In this document: piece by piece, positions 1 to 8,159 of the stretch
How the letters are laid out: every line of letters starts with the position of its first letter
Numbering within the stretch: the first letter of the stretch is position 1
Assembly (NCBI GenBank): GCA_023411215.1
Contig: JAEYOY010000001.1
Coordinates: 62,001 to 126,000 of the forward strand
Origin: Bacillota bacterium
GTDB lineage: Bacteria > Bacillota > Clostridia > Lachnospirales > Lachnospiraceae
Length of the DNA stretch: 64,000 nucleotides
Direction of reading: 5' to 3'
The notes under the pieces: generated by a model
Told to the model about the DNA's origin: nothing
Databases searched by the model: none
Seen by the model: only the letters and a program-made list of their open reading frames with translations
Made by a program: the position numbers and the translations under genes

Positions 1-2
1 TT

Positions 3-1364
3 GATATGACACTTCAGCCTCAGATCTCCTTCGTGGTTATGGATCAACATTCCGGCGAGGTTGTGGCAATAGAAGGCGGACGTGGTGAAAAGACCGGTAA
101 TCGTACCTTGAACAGGGCTACGAATACGGTAAGACAGCCCGGCTCTACCTTTAAAGTATTATCTACCTACCTTCCTGCACTTGATACCGCAGGTTTAACT
201 CTGGCAGATGTTCAGGATGATGCCGGCCCTTACTATTATCCCGGATCAAAGAAGGAAGTAAACAATTGGACCTCCACGAAGAAATACGAGGGTCTTAGTA
301 CCATACGTAAAGGTATCTATGACTCCATGAATATTGTTACGGTGAAGAATTTTGTAAAGGTAACGCCAGAGGTTGGTTATGATTACCTTCTAAAATTAGG
401 CTTTACCTCTCTCGTCGATTCTCGCAAGGAGAATGATGGCCGCGTTGTATCCGACATCAATTATCCAATGGCACTCGGTGGTTTGACAGATGGTGTCAGC
501 AATTTGGAATTAACGGCAGCTTATGCTGCTATTGCGAATAGCGGTGTTTATACTGAACCTATTTTCTATACAAAGATTTTAGATCACGACGGAAAGGTAT
601 TATTAACAAAAACGCCTTACCGCGATCAGGTAATGAAGGAATCTACCTCATTCCTGTTGACCAGTGCTATGGAGGATGTTGTGAAGATTGGTACCGGTAA
701 GAACTTAAGACTCACCGCCATCGATATGCCGATTGCAGGAAAAACAGGTTCTACCTCCGATTACAATGATTTATGGTTTTCAGGCTTTTCACCCTATTAT
801 ACCGCAACGGTATGGTCCGGCTTTGATAATAACCGCAGTCAAACCGAGAAAACCTATCAGCGCAAGATCTGGAAAAAAATAATGGAGCAGATTCATATAC
901 AAAAGAATCTTGAGACAAAATCCTTCAAGGTTCCGGAATCGGTTGTAACCGCAAAAATATGCACCAAATCAGGCAAACTGGCTGTGGAAGGTGTTTGTGA
1001 CCACTATCTCGGCGGTAATACTACCAGGGTTGAATATTTTGCTAAGGGAACCCAACCTACCGAGAAATGTGATATTCATGTTAAGGCAACGGTATGTACC
1101 GAATCTCATTCTTTGGCAACGGAATATTGCCCGACAGTGGAAGAATCGGTATTTCTCAACAAGACAGAGACCTCAGTGACAGGAGATACTCCGTATATTT
1201 ATCCAAGTGACTCCTGCAGTATACACGAGAATGGTGCTCCGATTATTAACGAACCGACGATCCCGGAGGATATCTTTGAGGATGATGAGCAGTATGAGGA
1301 TGAATTTGAGAATATTCCCTCTGATGGTTTCGAGGAATTTCCTGATCAGTCATTATTACAATAG
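3..1364 (+). CDS. Class A penicillin-binding protein (PBP1A-like), C-terminal part, cut by the left window edge
   Basis: This is the transpeptidase half of a bifunctional peptidoglycan synthase, which cross-links wall peptides outside the membrane. The reading frame is open to the window edge, so the membrane anchor and glycosyltransferase (GT51) domain lie outside. Counting from the first Met at base 6, the three penicillin-binding motifs are visible: SxxK as STFK (47-50, after RQPG), SxN as SMN (107-109), and KTG (246-248). The extension beyond about residue 310 has four to six cysteines and ends in an Asp/Glu-rich tail, as in clostridial PBP1 proteins. The first Met at base 6 is not the true start, because homology begins before it. 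The gene converges on the spoVA genes, with a long hairpin between them. Confidence 0.93.
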   Translation, partial: DMTLQPQISFVVMDQHSGEVVAIEGGRGEKTGNRTLNRATNTVRQPGSTFKVLSTYLPALDTAGLTLADVQDDAGPYYYPGSKKEVNNWTSTKKYEGLSTIRKGIYDSMNIVTVKNFVKVTPEVGYDYLLKLGFTSLVDSRKENDGRVVSDINYPMALGGLTDGVSNLELTAAYAAIANSGVYTEPIFYTKILDHDGKVLLTKTPYRDQVMKESTSFLLTSAMEDVVKIGTGKNLRLTAIDMPIAGKTGSTSDYNDLWFSGFSPYYTATVWSGFDNNRSQTEKTYQRKIWKKIMEQIHIQKNLETKSFKVPESVVTAKICTKSGKLAVEGVCDHYLGGNTTRVEYFAKGTQPTEKCDIHVKATVCTESHSLATEYCPTVEESVFLNKTETSVTGDTPYIYPSDSCSIHENGAPIINEPTIPEDIFEDDEQYEDEFENIPSDGFEEFPDQSLLQ

Positions 1365-1479
1365 TCCCTGTTTCCATCATGCATGGTTTGATAAGGCAAT
1401 TCTCTTGTCATGAATCAATGTAGAAAGTATTCTATGTGAAATCTTTATAGAAACGTGCGCCCGCCGGGCCACTATATAT

Positions 1480-1611
1480 AGGGGCTGTTGCATAACATAA
1501 GCAAATGCTGAAGGAAAGGACAACATACATCCCATACTGGATAATCTCAATAGTATGGGATGCATGTTGTTCTTTCCTTCATTTATACCATACGTTTTGC
1601 AACAGCCCCTT
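1480..1611. repeat. Long imperfect hairpin with 13-bp terminal inverted repeats; MITE-like or bidirectional terminator
   Basis: The ends AGGGGCTGTTGCA (1480-1492) and TGCAACAGCCCCT (1598-1610) are perfect inverted repeats. Inside them, 1510-1538 and 1552-1580 pair at 27 of 29 positions, and both mismatches are transitions. The GGGGCTGTTGCA end resembles insertion-sequence termini, which suggests a small non-autonomous element, but I see no clear target duplication. It lies between convergent genes and is followed by a T-rich run on the + strand, so it could also end transcription of both neighbours. Confidence 0.7.
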
Positions 1612-1674
1612 TGGTTTTTCATTGATTACATCAATATACAAAGAAGCGTATTAACATAACAACCCGACTTCTCT

Positions 1675-2031
1675 TTAGGATTTCATCTTAGGACCGAAGA
1701 ACAAGGAAGCGATATAGCCAAAAATCAAGGCCGCAGAAATACCGACTGCTGAAGAAGTGAAACCACCCTTAAAGATACCGATGAAGCCCTCCTTGTCCAC
1801 TGCCTCCTTTACACCCTTGTATAATATATTACCAAAGCCGGTCAGTGGTACGCCAGCACCAGCTCCAGCCCATTTTGCAAAGGGCTCATAGATGCCAACT
1901 GCTCCGAGAATTGCACCGGTACATACCAATATGACCATAACCCTTCCAGGTAGAAGCTTTGTTTTATCCAACAACACCTGAACTAAAGCGCAGATTGCGC
2001 CTCCAACCAAGAATGCTTTCAAATATTCCAT
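1675..2031 (-). CDS. spoVAE: Stage V sporulation protein AE (SpoVAEb-type), dipicolinate channel subunit
   Basis: Small integral membrane protein of the SpoVA complex, which moves Ca-dipicolinic acid into the forespore and out at germination. The 118 residues hold about four hydrophobic segments and the family signature around PLTGFGN and GFIGIFKGGFTSSAVGIS. Its length matches SpoVAEb of bacilli and clostridia. It starts four bases after the spoVAD stop and is the last gene of the leftward spoVAC-spoVAD-spoVAE group. Family assignment rests on residue pattern and on gene order, which is the usual one. Confidence 0.93.
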   Translation of the reverse strand: MEYLKAFLVGGAICALVQVLLDKTKLLPGRVMVILVCTGAILGAVGIYEPFAKWAGAGAGVPLTGFGNILYKGVKEAVDKEGFIGIFKGGFTSSAVGISAALIFGYIASLFFGPKMKS

Positions 2032-2035
2032 GTGG

Positions 2036-3088
2036 TTAGCTCCTTTCTACAATAACTGCGTGGGCAATACCCGGTACTGAATTACCCTCGTTAAAGCTCA
2101 CTTGCGATAACAGGGCTCCTGTTGGGATAAATAATACCCTCTTCCAAGTACCTTCCCGCAACTGTTTTAATATATAACTTGCAAGGGTAATTGCCGAACA
2201 GCCGCAGCCACTGCCACCTGCATGTGTATCCTGATTGTCCTTATCAAATATTTCTATACCACAATCCATATGATTGCCCGAGATATCATAATTTTTCTCT
2301 TTCAGTAGATCAATTAAAATATTCTTACCTACATAGCCCAAATCACCGGTAATTATCTTATCATAGTAGGAGGGCTCCACTCCTAAATCTTCAAAATTCT
2401 GCTTGATAGTCTCAAATGCTGCCGGAGCCATAGCGGCTCCCATATTCATGGAATCCTTCAGTCCATAATCTACAATCTTACCAATTGTAACTCCCTTTAC
2501 TACTATCATAGCCTGCTCATTCTTTGGTGCAAGGCTTTGATCTCCTATGACAACCGCTCCGCTTCCGGTCACCGTCCAAGAGGCAGAATATGGCCTCTGA
2601 TTTCCATAATCCAATGGAAAACGGAATTGTTTCTCAGCACCTGCGAAGTGGCTTGAGGTAATTGCCATGACCCGATCTGCAAAGCCTCCTTCTACAAGAA
2701 TGGATCCAATTGTAATCGCTTCTCCCATCGTAGAACATGCACCATATATTCCAAGTATCGGTATCTCTAGTTCGGCAATACCAAAGGAGGTGGCTATAAG
2801 CTGTCCAAGAAGGTCTCCACCGATCAGATATCGTATATCCTTATTTGCCAAGCTTCCTTTCTCAAGCGCCTTTTGTGCAGCACGCTTCATTAATTCACTT
2901 TCTGCCTCCTCCCAGGTTTTCTTACCAGCGAGTGGATCTTCTTCGATCGCATCAAAAAAGGAACCCAGAGGACCTTCTCCTTCTTTTTTACCAGCTATGG
3001 ATGCCGCCGATAGGATACACGGTGGTTTATGAAAAAGAATACTCTGTTTGCCAACCATCTTAGTCTGATTATTATCCTGTTGTTGCAT
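2036..3088 (-). CDS. spoVAD: Stage V sporulation protein AD (SpoVAD)
   Basis: Soluble or peripheral SpoVA subunit with a thiolase-like fold that binds dipicolinic acid. Family features include GACSTMGEA near the middle, the TGSGAVV block, and the C-terminal HAGGSGCGCSA and VPGIAHAV blocks. The frame could start at a GTG 12 bases upstream, but the bases there read GTGGAGGT, which is the ribosome site itself. The ATG at 3088 is therefore the better start and gives 350 residues. It lies between spoVAC and spoVAE and is almost certainly cotranscribed with them in the forespore. Confidence 0.94.
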   Translation of the reverse strand: MQQQDNNQTKMVGKQSILFHKPPCILSAASIAGKKEGEGPLGSFFDAIEEDPLAGKKTWEEAESELMKRAAQKALEKGSLANKDIRYLIGGDLLGQLIATSFGIAELEIPILGIYGACSTMGEAITIGSILVEGGFADRVMAITSSHFAGAEKQFRFPLDYGNQRPYSASWTVTGSGAVVIGDQSLAPKNEQAMIVVKGVTIGKIVDYGLKDSMNMGAAMAPAAFETIKQNFEDLGVEPSYYDKIITGDLGYVGKNILIDLLKEKNYDISGNHMDCGIEIFDKDNQDTHAGGSGCGCSAITLASYILKQLREGTWKRVLFIPTGALLSQVSFNEGNSVPGIAHAVIVERS

Positions 3089-3107
3089 TATTACCTCCAC
3101 TAAAATA

Positions 3108-3617
3108 CTAAACTATCTTCATGAGTTTCAAAATATAATAGATGAAGCCAAGTAACCAGGTGGAAAAGATACCATAGAGAATTACCGGTCCCGCAATGGT
3201 AAATATCTTGCAACCAATACCAAAGACCTGGCCCTCCTTTTTATATTCCACCGCCGGAGCTGCTACAGAATTGGCGAAACCTGTGATTGGAACCAAGGTT
3301 CCTGCTCCTCCAAACTTAGCTAGCTTCTGATATAATCCTAATCCGGTAAATAATATTGATAGAAAAACCAAAGTTACCGTATTATATGATTTAGCCGCTT
3401 CTTCTCCCGCACCGAGATATTTATAGTATGCGATAAAGACCTGTCCCAGAGTACAGATAACTCCTCCAATGATAAAAGCTTTAATTGAATTTTTGAAAAC
3501 ACTGAAAGTGGGTGTTGTTTTTTTCACATATTGGTTATACAACTTATTTCTCTTCTGTGTATCCTGCTCCTGTACCACCTGTGAGACTGATTCCTTCTTA
3601 CTATTTGGCATATTCAC
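3108..3617 (-). CDS. spoVAC: Stage V sporulation protein AC (SpoVAC)
   Basis: Integral membrane subunit of the SpoVA channel; in Bacillus SpoVAC behaves as a mechanosensitive channel. A polar N-terminus of about 45 residues is followed by several hydrophobic segments and the motifs GGVICTLGQ and GAGTLVPITGFANS, typical of the family. It is followed by spoVAD after 19 bases. The start is ambiguous: the GTG at 3617 sits 5 bases from GGAG, and the ATG at 3611 sits 11 bases from it. The difference is only two residues. spoVAA and spoVAB are absent, as is usual for clostridia. Confidence 0.93.
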   Translation of the reverse strand: MNMPNSKKESVSQVVQEQDTQKRNKLYNQYVKKTTPTFSVFKNSIKAFIIGGVICTLGQVFIAYYKYLGAGEEAAKSYNTVTLVFLSILFTGLGLYQKLAKFGGAGTLVPITGFANSVAAPAVEYKKEGQVFGIGCKIFTIAGPVILYGIFSTWLLGFIYYILKLMKIV

Positions 3618-3645
3618 ACCTGCTCCTTTCCTTCTTATCCTTTTT

Positions 3646-3825
3646 CTATCGCATATTAAATAATAAAGTAATAACCGGGGTAATAAGCTCTACCCCCTTT
3701 TTGACCAACGTTCCATCATAATGAATCTCCCGTGCTGTACTAAAAAGCTCTACGCACATAACGATTGCAACCGCCATTATTAAGATAAAAGCTGCAACCC
3801 ATATTATCTTCCTCTTAGAAGCCAT
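3646..3825 (-). CDS. Small single-pass membrane protein of unknown function between sigF and spoVAC
   Basis: I do not recognise a family. From the ATG at 3825 the product has 59 residues: a basic MASKRK start, one membrane segment (about residues 7-25), then a short outward tail. An in-frame ATG at 3843 would add six residues, including two cysteines, but the GGAG at 3835-3838 favours the later start. It sits where spoVAA and spoVAB lie in bacilli, just before spoVAC, so a sporulation role is possible by position only. Codon use looks like that of its neighbours. Confidence 0.55.
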   Translation of the reverse strand: MASKRKIIWVAAFILIMAVAIVMCVELFSTAREIHYDGTLVKKGVELITPVITLLFNMR

Positions 3826-3920
3826 ACAACTCTCACACTCCATCTTTTACTTTAGTTTTTTATTGGGCTGATGAACAAGGTGTCCGCTTGCTGATACTTC
3901 ACGCCCAAGCGAAATATGAT

Positions 3921-3988
3921 AAGAAAGCCACCCTTCTGGCTTTCTTTAATCAAGTATAAAAAGCATCAGTTGATCTCAACTGATGCTT
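3921..3988 (-). terminator. Two tandem hairpins after sigF
   Basis: AAGAAAGCCA/TGGCTTTCTT (3921-3946) and AAGCATCAGTTGA/TCAACTGATGCTT (3961-3988) are perfect stems. On the minus strand the second is followed by TTTTTATAC, a good intrinsic terminator for the spoIIA operon. The first would then back it up. Confidence 0.75.
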
Positions 3989-4106
3989 TATTCATCGAAG
4001 CCAGCAATTTCACTTCTCTTAGTATATGATTTTTGTATTTTACTATTCTGGAAATAAATATCATATTTGGAATGTCTGCCCCATGAAAATCAATTTCATT
4101 TTCATA

Positions 4107-4823
4107 CTAGGCCCCAAGCTTTTCTCTCATAATTTTTAGTATTCTTTTTTCCATTCGGGATACCTGAACTTGAGAGATACCAAGTTCCTTTGCGATATCC
4201 GTCTGCGTTCTATCTTTAAAGTATCTAAGCCTGATGATTTCCTGCTCCTTTTCATCCAAGGATGCTATGATTTCTTTCAATGCAAGCCTGTCTACTAAAT
4301 TTTCGCTTTCATCCTTTGTTTCTGCCAATTTATCAATTAGAAAGATGGGACTTCCATCCCCCTGGTATATAGTCTTATACAGCGATTCTACCTCAGCACC
4401 AGTCTCCAGTGCCATAATAATTTCTTCTTTATCAATATCAAGCTCAAACTCTATCTCATCAACGGTCGGCTCTCTTCCGTAGGTATTTCCGTATTTTTCG
4501 CGAAGGACTCTGATTTTCGCTGCTGTCTCCTTTAGTGACCTGCTTACCTTTATCATTCCGTCATCGCGGAGAAAACGCTTTATCTCACCTGTAATCATGG
4601 GTACGGCATAGGTTGAGAATTTTACCTCATAAGAGGAATCAAATTTATCAATTGCTTTAATCAAGCCGATGCTTCCAATCTGGAATAAATCCTCCATCTC
4701 ATGACCACGATTAGCAAAACGTCTTACAATACTCCAAACTAGTCCAACATTCTCCGTTACAACTCGATCTCTGGCCTCTTTGTCTCCTTCCTTCGATAGT
4801 CTAATCAGCTCAAGCGTATCCAC
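4107..4823 (-). CDS. sigF: RNA polymerase sigma-F factor
   Basis: First forespore-specific sigma factor, held inactive by SpoIIAB and released by unphosphorylated SpoIIAA. Region 2 is clear (LVWSIVRRF, DLFQIGSIGLIKAIDKF, FSTYAVPMITGEI), as are region 3 (DDGMIKVSRSLKE) and the region 4 helix-turn-helix (QTDIAKELGISQVQVSRME). The open frame reaches a TTG at 4874, but GGGAGAGG lies six bases before the GTG at 4823. That start gives 238 residues and aligns with Bacillus SigF, so I prefer it. It follows spoIIAB directly, giving the order spoIIAA-spoIIAB-sigF. Confidence 0.95.
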   Translation of the reverse strand: MDTLELIRLSKEGDKEARDRVVTENVGLVWSIVRRFANRGHEMEDLFQIGSIGLIKAIDKFDSSYEVKFSTYAVPMITGEIKRFLRDDGMIKVSRSLKETAAKIRVLREKYGNTYGREPTVDEIEFELDIDKEEIIMALETGAEVESLYKTIYQGDGSPIFLIDKLAETKDESENLVDRLALKEIIASLDEKEQEIIRLRYFKDRTQTDIAKELGISQVQVSRMEKRILKIMREKLGA

Positions 4824-4878
4824 ATTAAACCTCTCTCCCTTCCTATGCAGCTTATAATTATGTACAATCTGCAATACG

Positions 4879-5352
4879 TCAATGTACCTTCTGACCGGCT
4901 TCCTGCGTATACTCCTTTATCCGCTCTGCTTTCCCCACTTTTTTTCTCATCCTCACCAAGGTTCCGCTGCCAATATGGGATGTTACCTCAAGGTCGTCCA
5001 TAAAGGCTTCCATAAAAGAAAATCCCATTCCGGAGCGCTCCAGCTCCGGTCTTGTGGTATACAACGGTTCCATTGCTTTTTCAACGTTCTCTATCCCAAT
5101 ACCGCTATCCTTAATCTCTACCATGAGTTCATTGCCTTCAATAATACAATGCATTGTAATTATTCCTATTTCATTGGAATAACCGTGAATAATAGAATTC
5201 GTAACAGCCTCTGAAACTGCGGTTTTAATATCAGCCAATTCTTCAATCGTCGGATCCAACTGGGTTGCAAAGGCAGCCACTACTGTTCTTGCAAAGCTTT
5301 CATTCTGCGATTTACTTTCAAATTCTAATGTCATTTCGTTCCTATCCTTCAT
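4879..5352 (-). CDS. spoIIAB: Anti-sigma F factor and serine kinase SpoIIAB
   Basis: GHKL-fold kinase that binds sigma F and phosphorylates SpoIIAA. Visible motifs are the N-box EAVTNSIIHGY, the G1 box DSGIGIENVE, and the G2 box ERSGMGFSFMEAFMDD, all close to the Bacillus protein. An upstream in-frame start at 5379 would add nine residues. The ATG at 5352, preceded by AAAGGGGA, matches the usual N-terminus, so 157 residues are proposed. The C-terminus runs about ten residues past the Bacillus form. Unusually, 180 bases with a structured repeat separate it from spoIIAA; in Bacillus these genes are nearly contiguous. Confidence 0.95.
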   Translation of the reverse strand: MKDRNEMTLEFESKSQNESFARTVVAAFATQLDPTIEELADIKTAVSEAVTNSIIHGYSNEIGIITMHCIIEGNELMVEIKDSGIGIENVEKAMEPLYTTRPELERSGMGFSFMEAFMDDLEVTSHIGSGTLVRMRKKVGKAERIKEYTQEAGQKVH

Positions 5353-5429
5353 AATGATTTTTTCCCCTTTCAATTTCAAAAAATCCTTAATAGCTCTTTA
5401 TATGCCGTATCACAGCAGATAAGAAACCC

Positions 5430-5502
5430 GTAAGAACAAGGAGTGAGCACCTCTGTGCGACCAGTAGGAATTTGCTTCACGAATTCCTACCGCAGTTCTT
5501 AC
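5430..5502. repeat. Structured intergenic repeat, family 1, copy A
   Basis: The outer stem is GTAAGAAC (5430-5437) with GTTCTTAC (5495-5502). Within it are two hairpins, GCAC/GTGC (5447-5458) and GTAGGAATT with a match ending CCTAC (about 5464-5490), giving a three-way-junction shape. The same AAGAACAAGGAG...GCAGTTCTT frame recurs at about 60.5, 61.4 and 62.3 kb. It lies inside the spoIIA operon. Confidence 0.75.
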
Positions 5503-5532
5503 CAAGGATTATTGATTTCTAATAATCCTTTA

Positions 5533-5925
5533 TTAGGCCTTCCGTATAATATTTAATGCGGTCTCAACCGTATCATATTTCTCAATAATCTTATACAATC
5601 CGGACAACCTAAAAATCCTGTCCACTGAGGAATTCACGTTGGCTACTGCTGTCTTCCCTCCGATGAAGATAACCTTACGGTACCTCCCCATTATTACACC
5701 AATTCCTGCACTATCCATAAAGCTTGCACCAGAAAAATCAAATATAATATGCTTGATATTATGGCGGTCAATCAGTTTATCCGCTTTCTCTCTAATCCGG
5801 ATCGCATTATGATGATCTAATTCGTCATTTAATCGGATGATCAAGCACCGATCGGAGATATCATAGCTCGTTCCCTCCTCTCCTTTGTTTGAAATCACTC
5901 CGTTTTGTTTTTTAGCATCTTGCAT
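5533..5925 (-). CDS. spoIIAA: Anti-sigma F factor antagonist SpoIIAA
   Basis: STAS-domain protein. When dephosphorylated by SpoIIE it strips SpoIIAB from sigma F. Family motifs are ELDHHNA (35-41) and FMDSAGIGVIMGRY, where S72 is the expected phosphorylation site. At 130 residues it is longer than the Bacillus protein (117) because of a polar N-terminal extension of about 20 residues. The extension looks real, since AGGAGGG stands eight bases before the ATG at 5925. First gene of the spoIIA operon; a hairpin separates it from the preceding TPR gene. Confidence 0.95.
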   Translation of the reverse strand: MQDAKKQNGVISNKGEEGTSYDISDRCLIIRLNDELDHHNAIRIREKADKLIDRHNIKHIIFDFSGASFMDSAGIGVIMGRYRKVIFIGGKTAVANVNSSVDRIFRLSGLYKIIEKYDTVETALNIIRKA

Positions 5926-5968
5926 GAGTTGTTCCCTCCTGACTCTTTGAAATACTGTTTTAAGCTAC

Positions 5969-6024
5969 GAAAAAAAGACATTTAATGGAATGGGTATCCC
6001 CATTCAACATAAAACGTCTTTTTT
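5969..6024. terminator. Bidirectional hairpin between the TPR gene and spoIIAA
   Basis: AAAAAAGAC is paired with GTCTTTTTT, and ATGGG with CCCAT inside. There is an A run on one side and a T run on the other, so it can act on either strand. It most likely ends the TPR-protein transcript. Confidence 0.75.
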
Positions 6025-6061
6025 CCAAATCATCTTATCTTAGGTTGTTAAAATGTCTTAT

Positions 6062-7462
6062 CTATTCCTGTACTTCCTTCAGGAAATTCTGTGCATCCGA
6101 AGCTCTGTTGGAATCCGGATATTCGGTTAATACAATATTGTAATACAAGGCTGCATTGTCTTTATCATCAAGACGATGATATGCTCTCCCCGTAAAATAA
6201 ATTGCATTTACATCCTTTGGATTAAAGACTAATGCCTTTTCCAATTCCTTGATTGCTTCCTCATACTTACCATCACTATATAAGTCATGACCCGCATCAT
6301 AATGACTCTCTGCAGCATCAGGGTATGATATCTCTCGCAGTAACCCTGTCAGGGCAACTGCATCTGCATTCTCTAACTTAGCATCCGGGATGGTAGCTAA
6401 TAAATCAGCAATTGCTATATAATCTCTGCTGTTAACCGACTTCTCCAGCTCAGCCAAATAGAGCTGGGTGGCTTGGAGGAGTGGACCATATAGACTGTCC
6501 GTTTTCTCAGCATTGTTCAGGCTTTCAATCTGACCTTGTAAGGCTTCAATCTGCTGTTCCAATTGTGTTTTATCAGTCTTGAGGGAAGCGATCTCATCCT
6601 CCTGCTCTTCTATCTTCGCCAAGCTGGTGCTATAATCGACATTCTCTGTATCGGGACTTGTCGCCTGTCTCTTCTCAATCGTGGGTACAAGTAAAAAGGT
6701 AGCAACTGCAATTCCAATGATCACACCAATTACAAGATTGACAAAAACCATAATATTAGGTTTGTCCTCTCTGTAGGAGGATATTGGCATTATTGCTCCG
6801 GAGGTGCGATTGCCTTCCGGATTATTATCCAGGTCCTTCGCCGTCACTTCCGGTACTTCAAATTCTTTCAGATATCGTAAGGTCGTTGTATTTGATACAT
6901 CGATCTTTGCTGCCCTATACAGATACTTCTTCGCTTTATCATTCTCCTTTTGCTTCATAAGAAGGAGTGCAAGAAGATGGTAAGCACGAAGGAAACGTGG
7001 GTTAAGGCTTACTACCTTCTTTAATTGAATGATAGATAAATCATCGCTCCCCTGCTTTGCATATGTCAGAGCTGTATTATATCTCTTTATTGCCTGATTC
7101 AACGCATCTAACTTTGTTGGGTTACTTTGTACCTTATTGATATATTCCTCCGCATCATTCTCTGAAGGCTGAATATGGCGACTGATTACCCATTCACTTA
7201 AGGCTGCTACTGTCTCTCCCATCTCATAGTAGATGAGACCCAATAGATTTCTCGCGTTAGTATTCTTTTTATTCAATTCAAGGCTGCTCTTTAAGGAGAT
7301 GATGGCTCCGGATAAATCCCTTACCTTCGCTCTCGCTAGGCCGTTATTATAATATTGATTGGACGCTCTATATATTTTACGATAAATCGTCATATCTGTA
7401 CCACATCGTTCGCAGCGTTTCTTTTTGTCCGACATATTACTTCCACAATTCGGGCAAATCAT
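6062..7462 (-). CDS. Zinc-ribbon, TPR-repeat, single-pass membrane protein
   Basis: Function unknown. The 466-residue protein begins with a zinc ribbon (C3-C6 and C17-C20) and continues with several tetratricopeptide repeats to about residue 215. One strong membrane segment follows (about 238-262), then a coiled coil (about 275-320, rich in Glu, Leu and Gln) and at least two more TPRs at the C-terminus. The outer TPRs may bind a wall or secretion partner, which is inference only. Proteins of this layout are common in Lachnospiraceae as unassigned TPR proteins. It follows a 46-residue gene, probably in the same transcript. Confidence 0.8.
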   Translation of the reverse strand: MICPNCGSNMSDKKKRCERCGTDMTIYRKIYRASNQYYNNGLARAKVRDLSGAIISLKSSLELNKKNTNARNLLGLIYYEMGETVAALSEWVISRHIQPSENDAEEYINKVQSNPTKLDALNQAIKRYNTALTYAKQGSDDLSIIQLKKVVSLNPRFLRAYHLLALLLMKQKENDKAKKYLYRAAKIDVSNTTTLRYLKEFEVPEVTAKDLDNNPEGNRTSGAIMPISSYREDKPNIMVFVNLVIGVIIGIAVATFLLVPTIEKRQATSPDTENVDYSTSLAKIEEQEDEIASLKTDKTQLEQQIEALQGQIESLNNAEKTDSLYGPLLQATQLYLAELEKSVNSRDYIAIADLLATIPDAKLENADAVALTGLLREISYPDAAESHYDAGHDLYSDGKYEEAIKELEKALVFNPKDVNAIYFTGRAYHRLDDKDNAALYYNIVLTEYPDSNRASDAQNFLKEVQE

Positions 7463-7520
7463 ATCATCCCCACCTGTCCGTTTAATCTTTTCGTTATTTA
7501 TTGCTATTTACTATTTATCG

Positions 7521-7661
7521 TTATTTATCCTTATTCCCCTTCAGCACTTCTTTTAAAATGTCCGTAACATCTGTCAGGTCATTGTTATTAATGACATCCT
7601 CTGCCTGCTCAATCTCTAAGCTAGGTTGGAATTTTTCGATTTCTTCATCAAAATTAATCAT
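7521..7661 (-). CDS. Small acidic protein, 46 residues, upstream of the TPR gene
   Basis: Not recognised. The frame runs ATG-TAA with GGAGG seven bases before the start, an excellent ribosome site. The product starts MINFDEEIEKFQPS and is rich in Asp, Glu and Asn, with alternating hydrophobic residues that suggest a helix near DVTDILKEVL. It has no membrane segment. It lies 58 bases before the TPR protein on the same strand and probably shares its transcript, so the two may act together. Confidence 0.65.
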   Translation of the reverse strand: MINFDEEIEKFQPSLEIEQAEDVINNNDLTDVTDILKEVLKGNKDK

Positions 7662-7711
7662 ATTCGATCCTCCGATATTGTTAGATGGAATTAAAACGTT
7701 CTTCCATTCTC

Positions 7712-7739
7712 ATGATACTATAATAGTTAAAAAAATCAA
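7712..7739 (-). promoter_or_regulatory. Probable promoter of the small acidic gene and TPR gene
   Basis: On the minus strand TTGATT (7739-7734), a 16-base spacer and TATCAT (7717-7712) precede the small gene by about 50 bases. A moderate match to the sigma-A consensus. Confidence 0.45.
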
Positions 7740-8159
7740 GAGTTTCTAGCATTTTCTAGGAAAACATTATCATCATTATAACTTATAATACATAAATTAT
7801 CAAACTAATTCAACCTTTTCCATTCGACAAGGATAGATTCGTTTTTATGATAATAACATATCTAACAATTTCTATCAACTTCCTTATGCTAGTATACTGC
7901 ATAGGGGTTCCTTGATCATCCTATAATAAATTGATATGGATAGTATATTTGTCATTCTCATATAATAATATTGGAAGAAACACCAATAGGATTGTGCTCG
8001 TAAATTGAAAAGGTATCCCCAAAAAAGCGACACCTCTCACCAAGTAATTTCATTATATTATTTGACAAATATATATAAAAGTGGTATTTGTAAACTATAT
8101 TCATAGATTATATCCCAGTTATAGAACACACAAATAATCTGATAGATTGGAGCAACGTT
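7740..8159. other. A+T-rich divergent spacer, no gene seen
   Basis: The region lies between divergent genes. A TTGACA stands near 8062-8067 on the + strand, with only a weak TATTTG 17 bases on, so the start point of the next gene is uncertain. No hairpin, RNA or coding frame could be supported. Confidence 0.5.
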
